From Planctomycetia bacterium (GTDB lineage Bacteria > Planctomycetota > UBA1135 > UBA2386), in NCBI GenBank assembly GCA_005776475.1, contig SXPB01000019.1, positions 1 to 32,692 of the forward strand: a stretch of DNA of 32,692 nucleotides, written 5' to 3'. Made by a program: the position numbers and the translations under genes. Under the pieces are notes generated by a model. The model saw only the letters and a program-made list of their open reading frames with translations, searched no databases and was not told the DNA's origin. The first letter of the stretch is position 1. Every line of letters begins with the position of its first letter. Positions 1-8,244 of this stretch are shown in pieces.

Positions 1-1
1 C

Positions 2-220
2 AACGCGATTTCGGCCGGACCGATCAAGACGGTGTCGGCGATGGGCGTCTCCGACTTCGGTTCGCTGCTCGACACGATGGCGGCGAAGGCGCCGCTGCGT
101 CGCAACGTCGACCAGGGCGATGTCGGCAACACGGCCGCCTTCCTGCTGTCGAACCTGGCGCGCGGCATCACCGGCCAGACGATCTACGTCGACGCCGGCT
201 ACAGCATCCTGGGGCTGTAA
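2..220 (+). CDS. fabI: Enoyl-ACP reductase (FabI), C-terminal fragment (5' end outside window)
   Basis: Frame 2 reads [19 protein letters not shown]...[38 protein letters not shown], the typical FabI C-terminus. Confidence 0.9.
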   Translation, partial: NAISAGPIKTVSAMGVSDFGSLLDTMAAKAPLRRNVDQGDVGNTAAFLLSNLARGITGQTIYVDAGYSILGL

Positions 221-251
221 CCCCGGGTCGGCAACCCGCCGCCGATCGCGT

Positions 252-1418
252 TCAGCGCGGAATGTCGGCGGTCAGCGGGGCATGCACGCGGGCCCGCAGG
301 CTCTTGCGTTCGCTCGAAGTCAGCACCGCTTCGCCGGCATCGCGTTCGAGCAGTCGCTGCCAGAGGGCGGTTGCGCCCGCTTCGTCGCCGCGCGCCGAGC
401 GCAGCGCCGCGAGGTTGAGCATGGCGCCCGGGTGTCCGGCGTCGCGCTGCAAGGCCAGGGCGTAGGCCGCTTCGGCTTCGGTGGCGGTTTGCCGGTGTTC
501 GGCAACGAGACCGAGCCGGAACCACGCCTCGGCATTGGTGGGGAACTTCTCGGCGACGTCGCGCAGCCGCTGCTCGAGCGTGGCGCGATGGGCCGCAGCT
601 TCGGCCGGTTTGCCGTTCTGGTCGGCGAGCTCGGCGGCGCGCCAGTACGCGGTGGCGATCGCAATCGCGGCGTCGTCGTCGCCGGGCGACAGCGCGAAGC
701 AGCGTTCGAACGCCTGCCCGGCCAGTTCGGCGTTGGCCTGGGCGTCGAGGAAGCGGCGGTGGCGGCTGCCCTGCGGCATCGCGGCGATGCGCAGGAGGCT
801 CGCGCCGAGCCGGAACTGCGCCGCGGCGTCGTCCGGGCGCAGTGCCACGTAGGCTTCGAGGTGCGGGCGCGCGGCGATCTCCTCGCCGAGTTCGTAGCGG
901 TAGGTGCCGGCGATGCCGAGCAGCGACGAACGGTCGGCGGCGGGGGCGTCCTTGGCCCGGGCCAGCGCGGCTTCGGCTTCGGCGGCGGCAGCCGACATGT
1001 GGCCCGACTCGGCCAGGAACACCGCCGACAGGAAGCCGACGAAGGCGTCGCTCGGCCCAAGCTGGCGGGCGAGGTGCATCTCGGCCTCGGCGGCGTTGCA
1101 CTGGCGCTGGTCCGGCAGCGGTTGTTGCAGCGCCAGCTGCAGCCGCGCCATGCCGAGCACGGCGCGGGCCCGGGCCGTGCGCGGATCGATCGCGAGCGCC
1201 GCCGAGGCGGCCGCTTCGGCCTGCTCGTAGCGGCGCAGCATCACATTCTCGATCGCCAGCCCGACGTGGCCGTCGCGGGCGTTCCGGTCGGCGTCGTCGA
1301 GTTCGCGCACGGGCAGCGTCGAGGCATCGGCGGCCTCAGGTCGGGGCGACACCGCGGCACAGGCGGGCAGGAGGCACAGAAGGAAGGCGCAGCCGAGCGA
1401 GCGCATGCGCAGCATCAT
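252..1418 (-). CDS. TPR-repeat lipoprotein
   Basis: Starts MMLRMRSLGCAFLLCLLPACA (lipobox LPAC) followed by TPR-like helices (YEQAEAAASAALAIDPRTARARAVLGMARL; AEAWFRLGLVAEHRQTATEAEAAYALALQRD). Confidence 0.75.
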   Translation of the reverse strand: MMLRMRSLGCAFLLCLLPACAAVSPRPEAADASTLPVRELDDADRNARDGHVGLAIENVMLRRYEQAEAAASAALAIDPRTARARAVLGMARLQLALQQPLPDQRQCNAAEAEMHLARQLGPSDAFVGFLSAVFLAESGHMSAAAAEAEAALARAKDAPAADRSSLLGIAGTYRYELGEEIAARPHLEAYVALRPDDAAAQFRLGASLLRIAAMPQGSRHRRFLDAQANAELAGQAFERCFALSPGDDDAAIAIATAYWRAAELADQNGKPAEAAAHRATLEQRLRDVAEKFPTNAEAWFRLGLVAEHRQTATEAEAAYALALQRDAGHPGAMLNLAALRSARGDEAGATALWQRLLERDAGEAVLTSSERKSLRARVHAPLTADIPR

Positions 1419-1457
1419 CGTCTGGCCTGCCTTCACGACCAAGCTACGCTTGGCAGC

Positions 1458-2381
1458 ATGGCGCGAATCGCTGCGGATGTGACTTGGCTGGTCGGGCGGA
1501 CGCCGCTCGTCGAACTCGCTCGGGTATCGCCGCCCGGGGGACGCATCGTCGGCAAGCTCGATGCCTTCTGCCCGTCCGGCAGCAACAAGGACCGCGCGGC
1601 GCTCGGCATGATCCGCCATGCGGAGCGCTGCGGCTTCCTGCGCTCCGGCGGCACGATCGTCGAGTGCAGCAGCGGCGACCTCGGCATCGCGCTGGCGACG
1701 ATCGGGCGGCGGCTCGGCTACCGCGTGGTGCTGACGATGCCCGAGAACGTCGGCCTGCAGCGCCGCAACATGCTGCTCGCACTCGGCGCCGAAGTGATCC
1801 TGTCGCCGCTGGCCGAAGGCATGCGCGGGGCGATGGTGCGAGCGGAGACCCTCGCCAAGCAGACGCCCGGCGCCCTGTGCTTGCAGGCGTTCACCAACCG
1901 GGCCAATGCGCGCATCCATGCCGAGACCACGGCGCGCGAGATCTGGGAAGACACCGATGGCCAGGTGGCGTTGGTGGTCGCCCCGGTGGGAACCGGCGGC
2001 ACCGCGGCGGGGTGCATCGCGTTCTTCCGCGACCTTGGGGTCGCCGTCGCCGGTGTGCAGCCGGTGAACAGTGCCGTGCTGACGGGCGGCGCGGCGGGCG
2101 CGCACGACATTCCGGGGATCGGGGCCGGGTTCGTGCCGGAGATCCTGATTCCTTCCGAGCTGGCACACATCGTCGATGTCTCGGACGCGCAGGCGGTCGC
2201 GGGTTCGCGGGCGCTGGCTCGGCAGGAGTCGTTGCTGCTGGGGCCGGCGAGCGGTGCGGTGTTGCACGCGGCGGTCGCGTTGGCAGTGCGACCCGAGTAT
2301 CTCGGCAAGCTGGTGGTCGCGGTGCTGCCAGATTCCGGCGATCGCCACCTCGACCACCCGATCCTGCAGCAGGTGAACTGA
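1458..2381 (+). CDS. Cysteine synthase / CBS-like PLP-dependent enzyme (fold-type II)
   Basis: VGRTPLVEL..., PSGSNKDRAAL (Schiff-base Lys), SSGDLGIALA, LTMPENVGLQRRNMLLALGAEVILSP, PVGTGGTAAG, LGPASGAV. Confidence 0.85.
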   Translation: MARIAADVTWLVGRTPLVELARVSPPGGRIVGKLDAFCPSGSNKDRAALGMIRHAERCGFLRSGGTIVECSSGDLGIALATIGRRLGYRVVLTMPENVGLQRRNMLLALGAEVILSPLAEGMRGAMVRAETLAKQTPGALCLQAFTNRANARIHAETTAREIWEDTDGQVALVVAPVGTGGTAAGCIAFFRDLGVAVAGVQPVNSAVLTGGAAGAHDIPGIGAGFVPEILIPSELAHIVDVSDAQAVAGSRALARQESLLLGPASGAVLHAAVALAVRPEYLGKLVVAVLPDSGDRHLDHPILQQVN

Positions 2382-3373
2382 TGGTCTCCGATCCACAAAA
2401 GCTGGCGGCGTCGCTGCTGCCCAAAGTCGCCGCGCTGCGTCAGCATCTGCAGCTCCACGTCATCGGTCAGGAAGCTCTGATCGAAGACCTGCTCGTCGGC
2501 ATCCTGGCGGGCGGCCACGTGCTGCTCGAAGGTTTGCCGGGGCTCGGCAAGACGCTGCTGGTGCGGACGTTGGCACAGGGCCTCGGCCTGCAGTTCGCCC
2601 GCATCCAATTCACGCCCGACCTGATGCCGAGCGACGTCACCGGCACCCAGGTGCTCGACGAAGAAGGTGGCGTGCGGCACTTCCGGTTCCAGGAAGGGCC
2701 GCTGTTCGCCGGGCTCGTGCTTGCCGACGAGATCAACCGCGCCACACCGAAGGCGCAGGCCGCGCTGCTCGAAGCAATGCAGGAAGGTGCGGTGACGGTT
2801 GCCGGCGCGACGCACGCGCTGCCGCGTCCGTTCCATGTCGTTGCGACGCAGAATCCGATCGAACTCGAAGGCACGTTCCCGTTGCCGGAAGCGCAGCTCG
2901 ATCGCTGCCTGTTCCGCCTCGAGGTGAAGACCCCGGCGGCAGCGGCGATGATGAAGATCCTGGAAGCGACGACGGCGCGCACGGCGACGGCGGCGGTGCC
3001 GGCGTTGGCGAGCGCGGACCTGGCTGCACTCCAAGGGCTGGTTCGCGAGGTGCTCTGCGGATCCCACCTGTTGCGATATGTCGCCGAACTCGTGCTGGCG
3101 TCGCATCCCGATCGCGAAGGCAGCGACGCACGCACGCGGCGCTTCGTTCGCTACGGTGCGAGTGCGCGCGCGGGACAGGCGATCGTGCTCGGTGCGAAGG
3201 CGCGCGCGTTGGTGGCGGGACGACCGGCGGTCGTGCGTGCCGACATCGACGCTTGCGTGCTCCCGGCGATGGGCCACCGCGTGCTGCTCAATTTCGAAGC
3301 CGATGCCGAGCGCGTGCGCGTGAGCGACCTGCTCGCGGAATGGAGAACAGCCGCCGAACGTCGCGCAACGTGA
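2381..3373 (+). CDS. MoxR-family AAA+ ATPase
   Basis: Walker A GLPGLGKT, Walker B LVLADEINR, ATPKAQAALLEAMQE, VATQNPIELEGTFPLPEAQLDRC; start overlaps the upstream stop codon (TGATG). Confidence 0.92.
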   Translation: MVSDPQKLAASLLPKVAALRQHLQLHVIGQEALIEDLLVGILAGGHVLLEGLPGLGKTLLVRTLAQGLGLQFARIQFTPDLMPSDVTGTQVLDEEGGVRHFRFQEGPLFAGLVLADEINRATPKAQAALLEAMQEGAVTVAGATHALPRPFHVVATQNPIELEGTFPLPEAQLDRCLFRLEVKTPAAAAMMKILEATTARTATAAVPALASADLAALQGLVREVLCGSHLLRYVAELVLASHPDREGSDARTRRFVRYGASARAGQAIVLGAKARALVAGRPAVVRADIDACVLPAMGHRVLLNFEADAERVRVSDLLAEWRTAAERRAT

Positions 3374-3508
3374 GTTGTTTCAGTCGGTGCGATTTCGTCA
3401 CCAACGATTGTTCGCTGACAAAGAGCGAAGACGTAGCGGCGCATCGCTGCTGAAAAATCAGCAGCACTTTGGAAAGTTCTGTCCCCTGCTTCGTCTACTA
3501 GGGTGCAT

Positions 3509-3640
3509 GGGACGAGTGGTCCCGGCCGCGCGACGCCGGCTTCCGCAAGGAAGCTGGTGTGATTCGAGAGGGCAAACTGCGCGGCCGGGACCCATCGTGG
3601 CCGGCGATTCTGGGAGAGAATCGCCGGCCACTCTTTTTTT
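3509..3640 (+). ncRNA. Candidate structured RNA / regulatory leader ending in an intrinsic terminator, upstream of the cyaY-like gene
   Basis: Perfect 14-bp long-range inverted repeat GGTCCCGGCCGCGC (3518-3531) / GCGCGGCCGGGACC (3579-3592) enclosing a GCAA-tetraloop hairpin CCGGCTTCC-GCAA-GGAAGCTGG, then a 15-bp terminator stem and T-tract; no convincing ORF. Confidence 0.6.
3597..3640 (+). terminator. Intrinsic (Rho-independent) terminator
   Basis: GTGGCCGGCGATTCT-GGGAG-AGAATCGCCGGCCAC perfect 15-bp stem followed by TCTTTTTTT. Confidence 0.9.
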
Positions 3641-3764
3641 GCAACCCCCTCCTCACGGCCAGTTTGGCCATCCGGGTCGATCGCCGGGCTCCGCCGCCAG
3701 GCTTGCGGCGCAGCGACACAAGCGTTGGCTGGCAGGCCGTCCGACGATCTCCGATCATCCCCGC

Positions 3765-4103
3765 ATGTCGATGCCGTCCGATTCCGAGTTCTTGCGCCGC
3801 GCCGAGCAGTGCCTGACCAGCGTCCAGGCCGCGCTCGACTCCTTCGATCCGGACGAACTGGAAGCGGACCTCGCCGGCGGCGTCCTTCGCATCTCCTTTC
3901 CCGACAAGCGCAACTGCATCCTCAACCGGCAATCGGCCGCCAGCCAGATCTGGTTGGCTGAAGGCGCTTCGGCCTGGCACTTCGTCTTCGACGCGGCGCG
4001 CGGTGTCTGGACCGACACCAAGGGCCGCGGCGAGCTGCGCGCCATTCTCGAAGGTGTGATCGCGCGCCGGGTCGGCCGCGCCGTGCAGATTGCGATCAGC
4101 TAG
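3765..4103 (+). CDS. cyaY: Frataxin / CyaY-like iron donor protein
   Basis: ELEADLAGGVLRISFPDKRNCILNRQSAASQIWLAEGASAWHFVFDAARGVWTDTKGRGELRAILEGV matches the frataxin pattern (INRQ..xQIWLA...FxFD...W.D...GEL). Confidence 0.75.
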   Translation: MSMPSDSEFLRRAEQCLTSVQAALDSFDPDELEADLAGGVLRISFPDKRNCILNRQSAASQIWLAEGASAWHFVFDAARGVWTDTKGRGELRAILEGVIARRVGRAVQIAIS

Positions 4104-5445
4104 CGCTTTTGGAGCGGCGTGCTTCGGTGCGTGGGAACCGCAGCCGGAATGTGGTGCCACGCCCGGGCGCGCTCTCGACCTGCGTGAGTCCGTTGCTGCC
4201 GCGCACGAAACGCGCCACCGCGGTGAGACCAAGTCCCGTGCCCTGGCCCGGCGCCTTCGTCGTGAAGTACGGATCGAAGATGCGTTGCTGCAGTTCGGTG
4301 GACATGCCGCAGCCGGTATCGCTCACTTCGATCCACACCTGGTGCTCGTCGCTGCCGCAGCGCAGTGTGATCGCACCTTCGCCGGTGATCGCCTGCTTCG
4401 CGTTGATGACGAGGTTCCAGAGTGCATGCATCAGACCCATCGGGTCGAGCATGACGGGCGGAGCCGACGCGGCGGTTTCGCAGGTGAGCTGGATCGAACC
4501 GGGCAGCACCAGCAGGGCTTGCTGATGGAACTGCCGCAGCACATCGGCGAGGTCGGACGACTGCGGTGCGCCCTCGTCGGGATGCGCCATGCGCATCAGC
4601 TGGTCGAGCAGCGGGCGCGCTTGCACCAAACTCTCTTCGATCATGCCGAGTCGGCGCGCCCGTTCGGCATCGTCGCCGATGCCTGCAAGCGTCACGTGGC
4701 CCATCAGCACCTGGAACGTGTTGCGCAGCTGATGGCAGACCATGCCGGCGAGGTCGCCGATCGTCTCCACCCGCAGCGCGTGCCGCAGCAGCTTCTCGCG
4801 ATGGCGCAAGGCGCGGCTCGATTCGAAGTTCTTGCGCCGTTGCGACTCGGCGGTGATCAACGCCAGGAAGACGAGGCGGTTGACGATCGCGCCAGCGAGT
4901 GCGGAAGCGAGCGCCACGGCCGAGAGGCTCGTCACGTGCACCCACTGGTCGCTGACCGTGGCGGTGGCGTCGGTCTCGCCGTGCATCAGGGCCGCAAGCA
5001 GCATCGCGGTGACCGCGACGAGCGTCATCGTGAGTCCGGAAGTGACCCCGAGGCTGGTCGTCGCCACGAGGCACAGGACCGGATGCAGGTACCATGCCGG
5101 GCTGAAGATGCCGCGCGGCCAGTTGGCCAGGATCGTCAGCAGGAACAACGCAGCGAACAGCCAGGTGGCGGCGCGCTGCAGCCGGTTCTTGCGCCAGTCC
5201 AGCCACGCCAGCGTGAACGGTCCCGCCGCCGCCAGCGCCGGCAAGGCGCCGGACCACGGCAAGCCTGGTGCCCAGAAGCCATGCTCCACGAAGAGCAGCA
5301 TCGCGACGCCGAACACCACGCACCCGATCGCGAGGCCCATCGAGGCCCATCGGATGAGCGTCGAAATGCTGGAGACGACCGGCAGGCGGGTGCTGGTGAG
5401 GAAGCCGAAGAGCGACTCCTCCGACAACTGGATCGGAACGCGCAC
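4096..5445 (-). CDS. Membrane sensor histidine kinase (GTG start likely)
   Basis: Multiple N-terminal TM segments; H box MVCHQLRNTFQVLMGHV; N box ALWNLVINAKQAI; DTGCGM; IFDPYFTTK; GTGLGL. Confidence 0.88.
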   Translation of the reverse strand: MRVPIQLSEESLFGFLTSTRLPVVSSISTLIRWASMGLAIGCVVFGVAMLLFVEHGFWAPGLPWSGALPALAAAGPFTLAWLDWRKNRLQRAATWLFAALFLLTILANWPRGIFSPAWYLHPVLCLVATTSLGVTSGLTMTLVAVTAMLLAALMHGETDATATVSDQWVHVTSLSAVALASALAGAIVNRLVFLALITAESQRRKNFESSRALRHREKLLRHALRVETIGDLAGMVCHQLRNTFQVLMGHVTLAGIGDDAERARRLGMIEESLVQARPLLDQLMRMAHPDEGAPQSSDLADVLRQFHQQALLVLPGSIQLTCETAASAPPVMLDPMGLMHALWNLVINAKQAITGEGAITLRCGSDEHQVWIEVSDTGCGMSTELQQRIFDPYFTTKAPGQGTGLGLTAVARFVRGSNGLTQVESAPGRGTTFRLRFPRTEARRSKSAS

Positions 5446-5507
5446 GCCGCCGCATTCTAGGAATGCGCAGCGGTCGTGCCCAGCCTGCTCCGAGGCGAAG
5501 GGAGCAG

Positions 5508-6149
5508 CTATTCCGGCCGCAAGAGCGGTTCGGCTGCCGGCACTTCGACGGCGATGCGTTCGCCGGTCACCGGATGCACGAACCCCATGCGCCACGAGTG
5601 CAGCATCACGCGGCGGAATCGCTCGCCGGGGCGAGCGCGAAAGCCGTACTTGCGGTCCCCGGCGACCGGACAGCCCAGCGCGGCCAGGTGAACGCGGATC
5701 TGGTTGCGGCGACCGGTTTCGAGGCGACAGCGGACGAGGGTGCAGCGGTCGCGCCGCGCCAGGGTCTCATAGTGCGTGACGGCGCGTTGGCCGCCGGTCG
5801 GAACGACGCGCACGATGCCGTCGTCGCCTTCACGCAGGTTCGATTCGATGCGGCCAGCGGCTGGCGAAGGTGCCGCCGACGCCAAGGCAAGGTAGTCGCG
5901 TTCGATGGCGTGGGCGCGGAAGAGCGCTTCCATGCCGATGCGGGCTTCGTCGGAGCGGGCAAAGGCCAGGGCTCCGGTCGTCTCTTCGTCGAGGCGATGC
6001 ACTGCGAACACCGGGCCGCCGACCAGTTTCGGCAACACATCGACGAGCGAAGGGCCGGAGCGGCCATCGGCGGGGACAACGAGGATCCCGGCCGGCTTGT
6101 CGACGACGAGAAGGTGATCGTCCTGATGCACGATCGCGACGGGCTGCAT
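5508..6149 (-). CDS. RluA-family 23S/tRNA pseudouridine synthase
   Basis: DHLLVVDKPAGILVVP, VHRLDEETTGALAFARSD (catalytic HRLD), TGRRNQIRVHLAALGCPVAGDRKYG, LHSWRMGFVHPVTGE. Confidence 0.92.
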   Translation of the reverse strand: MQPVAIVHQDDHLLVVDKPAGILVVPADGRSGPSLVDVLPKLVGGPVFAVHRLDEETTGALAFARSDEARIGMEALFRAHAIERDYLALASAAPSPAAGRIESNLREGDDGIVRVVPTGGQRAVTHYETLARRDRCTLVRCRLETGRRNQIRVHLAALGCPVAGDRKYGFRARPGERFRRVMLHSWRMGFVHPVTGERIAVEVPAAEPLLRPE

Positions 6150-6189
6150 CGCCGCAAGATAGCGGCGACGGTGCTCCGGCGGCGTACGG

Positions 6190-7494
6190 CTATTGCAGGC
6201 TCAGGCGGTACTGCTGGATCTTGCGATACAGCGTCGCCCGACCGATGCCGAGCAGCTGCGCCGCGCGGCGCACGTTGCCCTTGGTGGCGCGCAGGGCGCG
6301 CGACAGCATGCGTTGCTCTTCTTCTTCGAAGGGCAGGATCGAGTCTTCGGTCAGTTCGGTGCTCTCGGCGGCTGCCGACGGCGTGTTCGTCCGGGCAGCA
6401 CCCGTAGCAGCGGCCGCAGCCGGCGGCTGGATGTGCTCACGCTCGACGGTTCCGCCACCCGCCTGGACCAGGGCGCGGCGGACGGTTGCCTCGAGTTGGG
6501 CGACGTTGCCAGGCCACGTCATCGCCTCGAGCAGCATCATGGCGGCAGGTGACAGCGTGGTGGCGCGACCAGAGGCCGAGGCGGCAGCTTCGGCGACGGC
6601 CTGCGCCAACAGAGCGATGTCCTCGGTGCGTTCGCGCAGGGCGGGCACCACCAGCGGCATCGCGTGCAACCGGTAGAACAGGTCTTCGCGGAAGGCACCG
6701 CGGGCCACGAGTTCGGGCAAGTGGGCCGAAGTCGTCGCGACGATGCGCGCCGCACCCTGGCCGTTGGGGCCCGACCGCTCCTTGAGGCTGCGAACCAGCA
6801 CCGCTTGCGCGGCCGTCGGCAGGCGTTCGATGTTCTCGAGCACGAACGTGGTGCCCTTGGCCTCGGCGAGCAGTTTGCCCAACGAGTCCGCGGTGACTGC
6901 CTCACCTTCCGCCGTGACGATCGGCTTGTTGCCGCGGCGGCTCTTGCAGTGGACCATGCGGGCGGTGAGCGACTTGCCCGAGCCGGCGGGGCCTTCGATG
7001 AGAACGGTGGCGTCGCAGTCGGCGGCGCGGCTGATGGCGCTGGCGAGGCGGCGCATGACCGGGCTGCGGCCGACCATCGCCGAACCCGAGTGCAGGCCAT
7101 CGACGATCCGTGCGAGTTCGTGTTGGCGCGTGAGGCTGCGATTCAACTGCGTCGCCAGCGTCACCAACACGTCGAGGCTCGACTCCAGCGTCGCCAAGGT
7201 CACGACCGGCATCGACCCCGACTTCGTGGTGGTCGTGGCATGGTCGGCAATGGCGATGGTCGGGCTGCCAAGTCCCGTAGGCGCGTCCGCGGCCAGCGAT
7301 TCGTCGCAGAGCAGCAGGTCGATCGCGCCGAGTTCCTGGTTGGCGTGGAACGACGACCAGTCAGGGAAGTCGAGTGCCTCGTGGCCGGCGCGAGCCAGCA
7401 GTGAGGACATGGTCGAAGCTGCGGTTCGCGAAACCACAGCAACGCGCGCCTTTTGCGCCAGATCTCCGGTCTTCCCGATGAGTGCGGTTGTCAT
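6190..7494 (-). CDS. NtrC/Fis-type AAA+ transcriptional regulator lacking the GAFTGA loop
   Basis: Walker A GPAGSGKS, FREDLFYRLHAMPLVVPALRERTEDI, WPGNVAQLE, C-terminal Fis HTH ALRATKGNVRRAAQLLGIGRATLYRKIQQY; start MTTALIG preceded by GGGAAAGG. Confidence 0.85.
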   Translation of the reverse strand: MTTALIGKTGDLAQKARVAVVSRTAASTMSSLLARAGHEALDFPDWSSFHANQELGAIDLLLCDESLAADAPTGLGSPTIAIADHATTTTKSGSMPVVTLATLESSLDVLVTLATQLNRSLTRQHELARIVDGLHSGSAMVGRSPVMRRLASAISRAADCDATVLIEGPAGSGKSLTARMVHCKSRRGNKPIVTAEGEAVTADSLGKLLAEAKGTTFVLENIERLPTAAQAVLVRSLKERSGPNGQGAARIVATTSAHLPELVARGAFREDLFYRLHAMPLVVPALRERTEDIALLAQAVAEAAASASGRATTLSPAAMMLLEAMTWPGNVAQLEATVRRALVQAGGGTVEREHIQPPAAAAATGAARTNTPSAAAESTELTEDSILPFEEEEQRMLSRALRATKGNVRRAAQLLGIGRATLYRKIQQYRLSLQ

Positions 7495-7636
7495 GCCTTT
7501 CCCATTGCTGGATCGGCATTTGGTGCAGTCGCGGTGAACGCGAGTTGGAGAACGCCCGCGGTCGCAAGTCGAGGCATCGGCAGCCATCGGCGCGAGCGCC
7601 CGACCGCATCGGGCTTTCGCGCACACGGCGGGTCGC

Positions 7637-8056
7637 TCAGCTGTCGGTAAGACGACGAGCGAGTTCGTCGAAGTCGATCGTGCCGAGCTCTTCCTTGCCG
7701 ATCGGCGGCATCTTCCGGAACTTGCGGTACTCGTCGATGCTGGTGAGTTCGACGTAGTCGCGGGCGGTCATCGAGGTCGCGGTCTCGGCCCGAGCAATCG
7801 CCGGCTTCGTGGTCGTGGTGCGATCCAGTGTCTGCTTGGCGCGGTGGCAGATGGAGAGGGTGTTCTCCAGGTTGCTGCGGATCTTGGTGAGGCGCTCTTC
7901 GTTGGCGCCAGGAACGTCCATGCTCTTCGTGATCTTCTGGATCGCGACTTCGAGGACGGCGATCAAGCAGTTGAGCTTGGTCGTCAGTCGAGCGCGATAT
8001 TCCGTCGAGCTGAGGGCTTCGGGGAGCTTGGGAGTGTTGTTGTTTTCGGCGTCCAT
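7637..8056 (-). CDS. Hypothetical protein (~139 aa)
   Basis: ATG-started ORF MDAENNNTPKLPEALSSTEYRARLTTKLN...; no family recognised. Confidence 0.55.
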   Translation of the reverse strand: MDAENNNTPKLPEALSSTEYRARLTTKLNCLIAVLEVAIQKITKSMDVPGANEERLTKIRSNLENTLSICHRAKQTLDRTTTTKPAIARAETATSMTARDYVELTSIDEYRKFRKMPPIGKEELGTIDFDELARRLTDS

Positions 8057-8244
8057 CCGTGTTCCGTGCGCGAGTTGATGTCCACAAGCACGACAGGTGC
8101 CAACTGATTGCGTTGGATGGTTGGTCGGTGGCAGCGGGGCTTCATCCCGGTTGGTGAACCTGGCGACGGCGACCGTCGCGAATTCGCGAGGCCGAGGGTC
8201 GCAGTTGTCGGACGCCGTCGCGAAGCGAGGACGGTCCGTCGCGA

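Noticed and set aside
3446-3465. GCTGCTGA-AAAA-TCAGCAGC hairpin after moxR
   Set aside because: Good 8-bp stem but no T-tract; not called as a terminator.
3540-3593. Resemblance to cobalamin riboswitch (GGAAGCTGGTGTGATTC...GCAAACTG)
   Set aside because: Spacing and the P5/P6 pairing do not fit, the B12 box is not canonical, and the GGAAGC segment is consumed by a perfect GCAA hairpin; downstream gene is not a B12 gene. Needs cmscan to settle.
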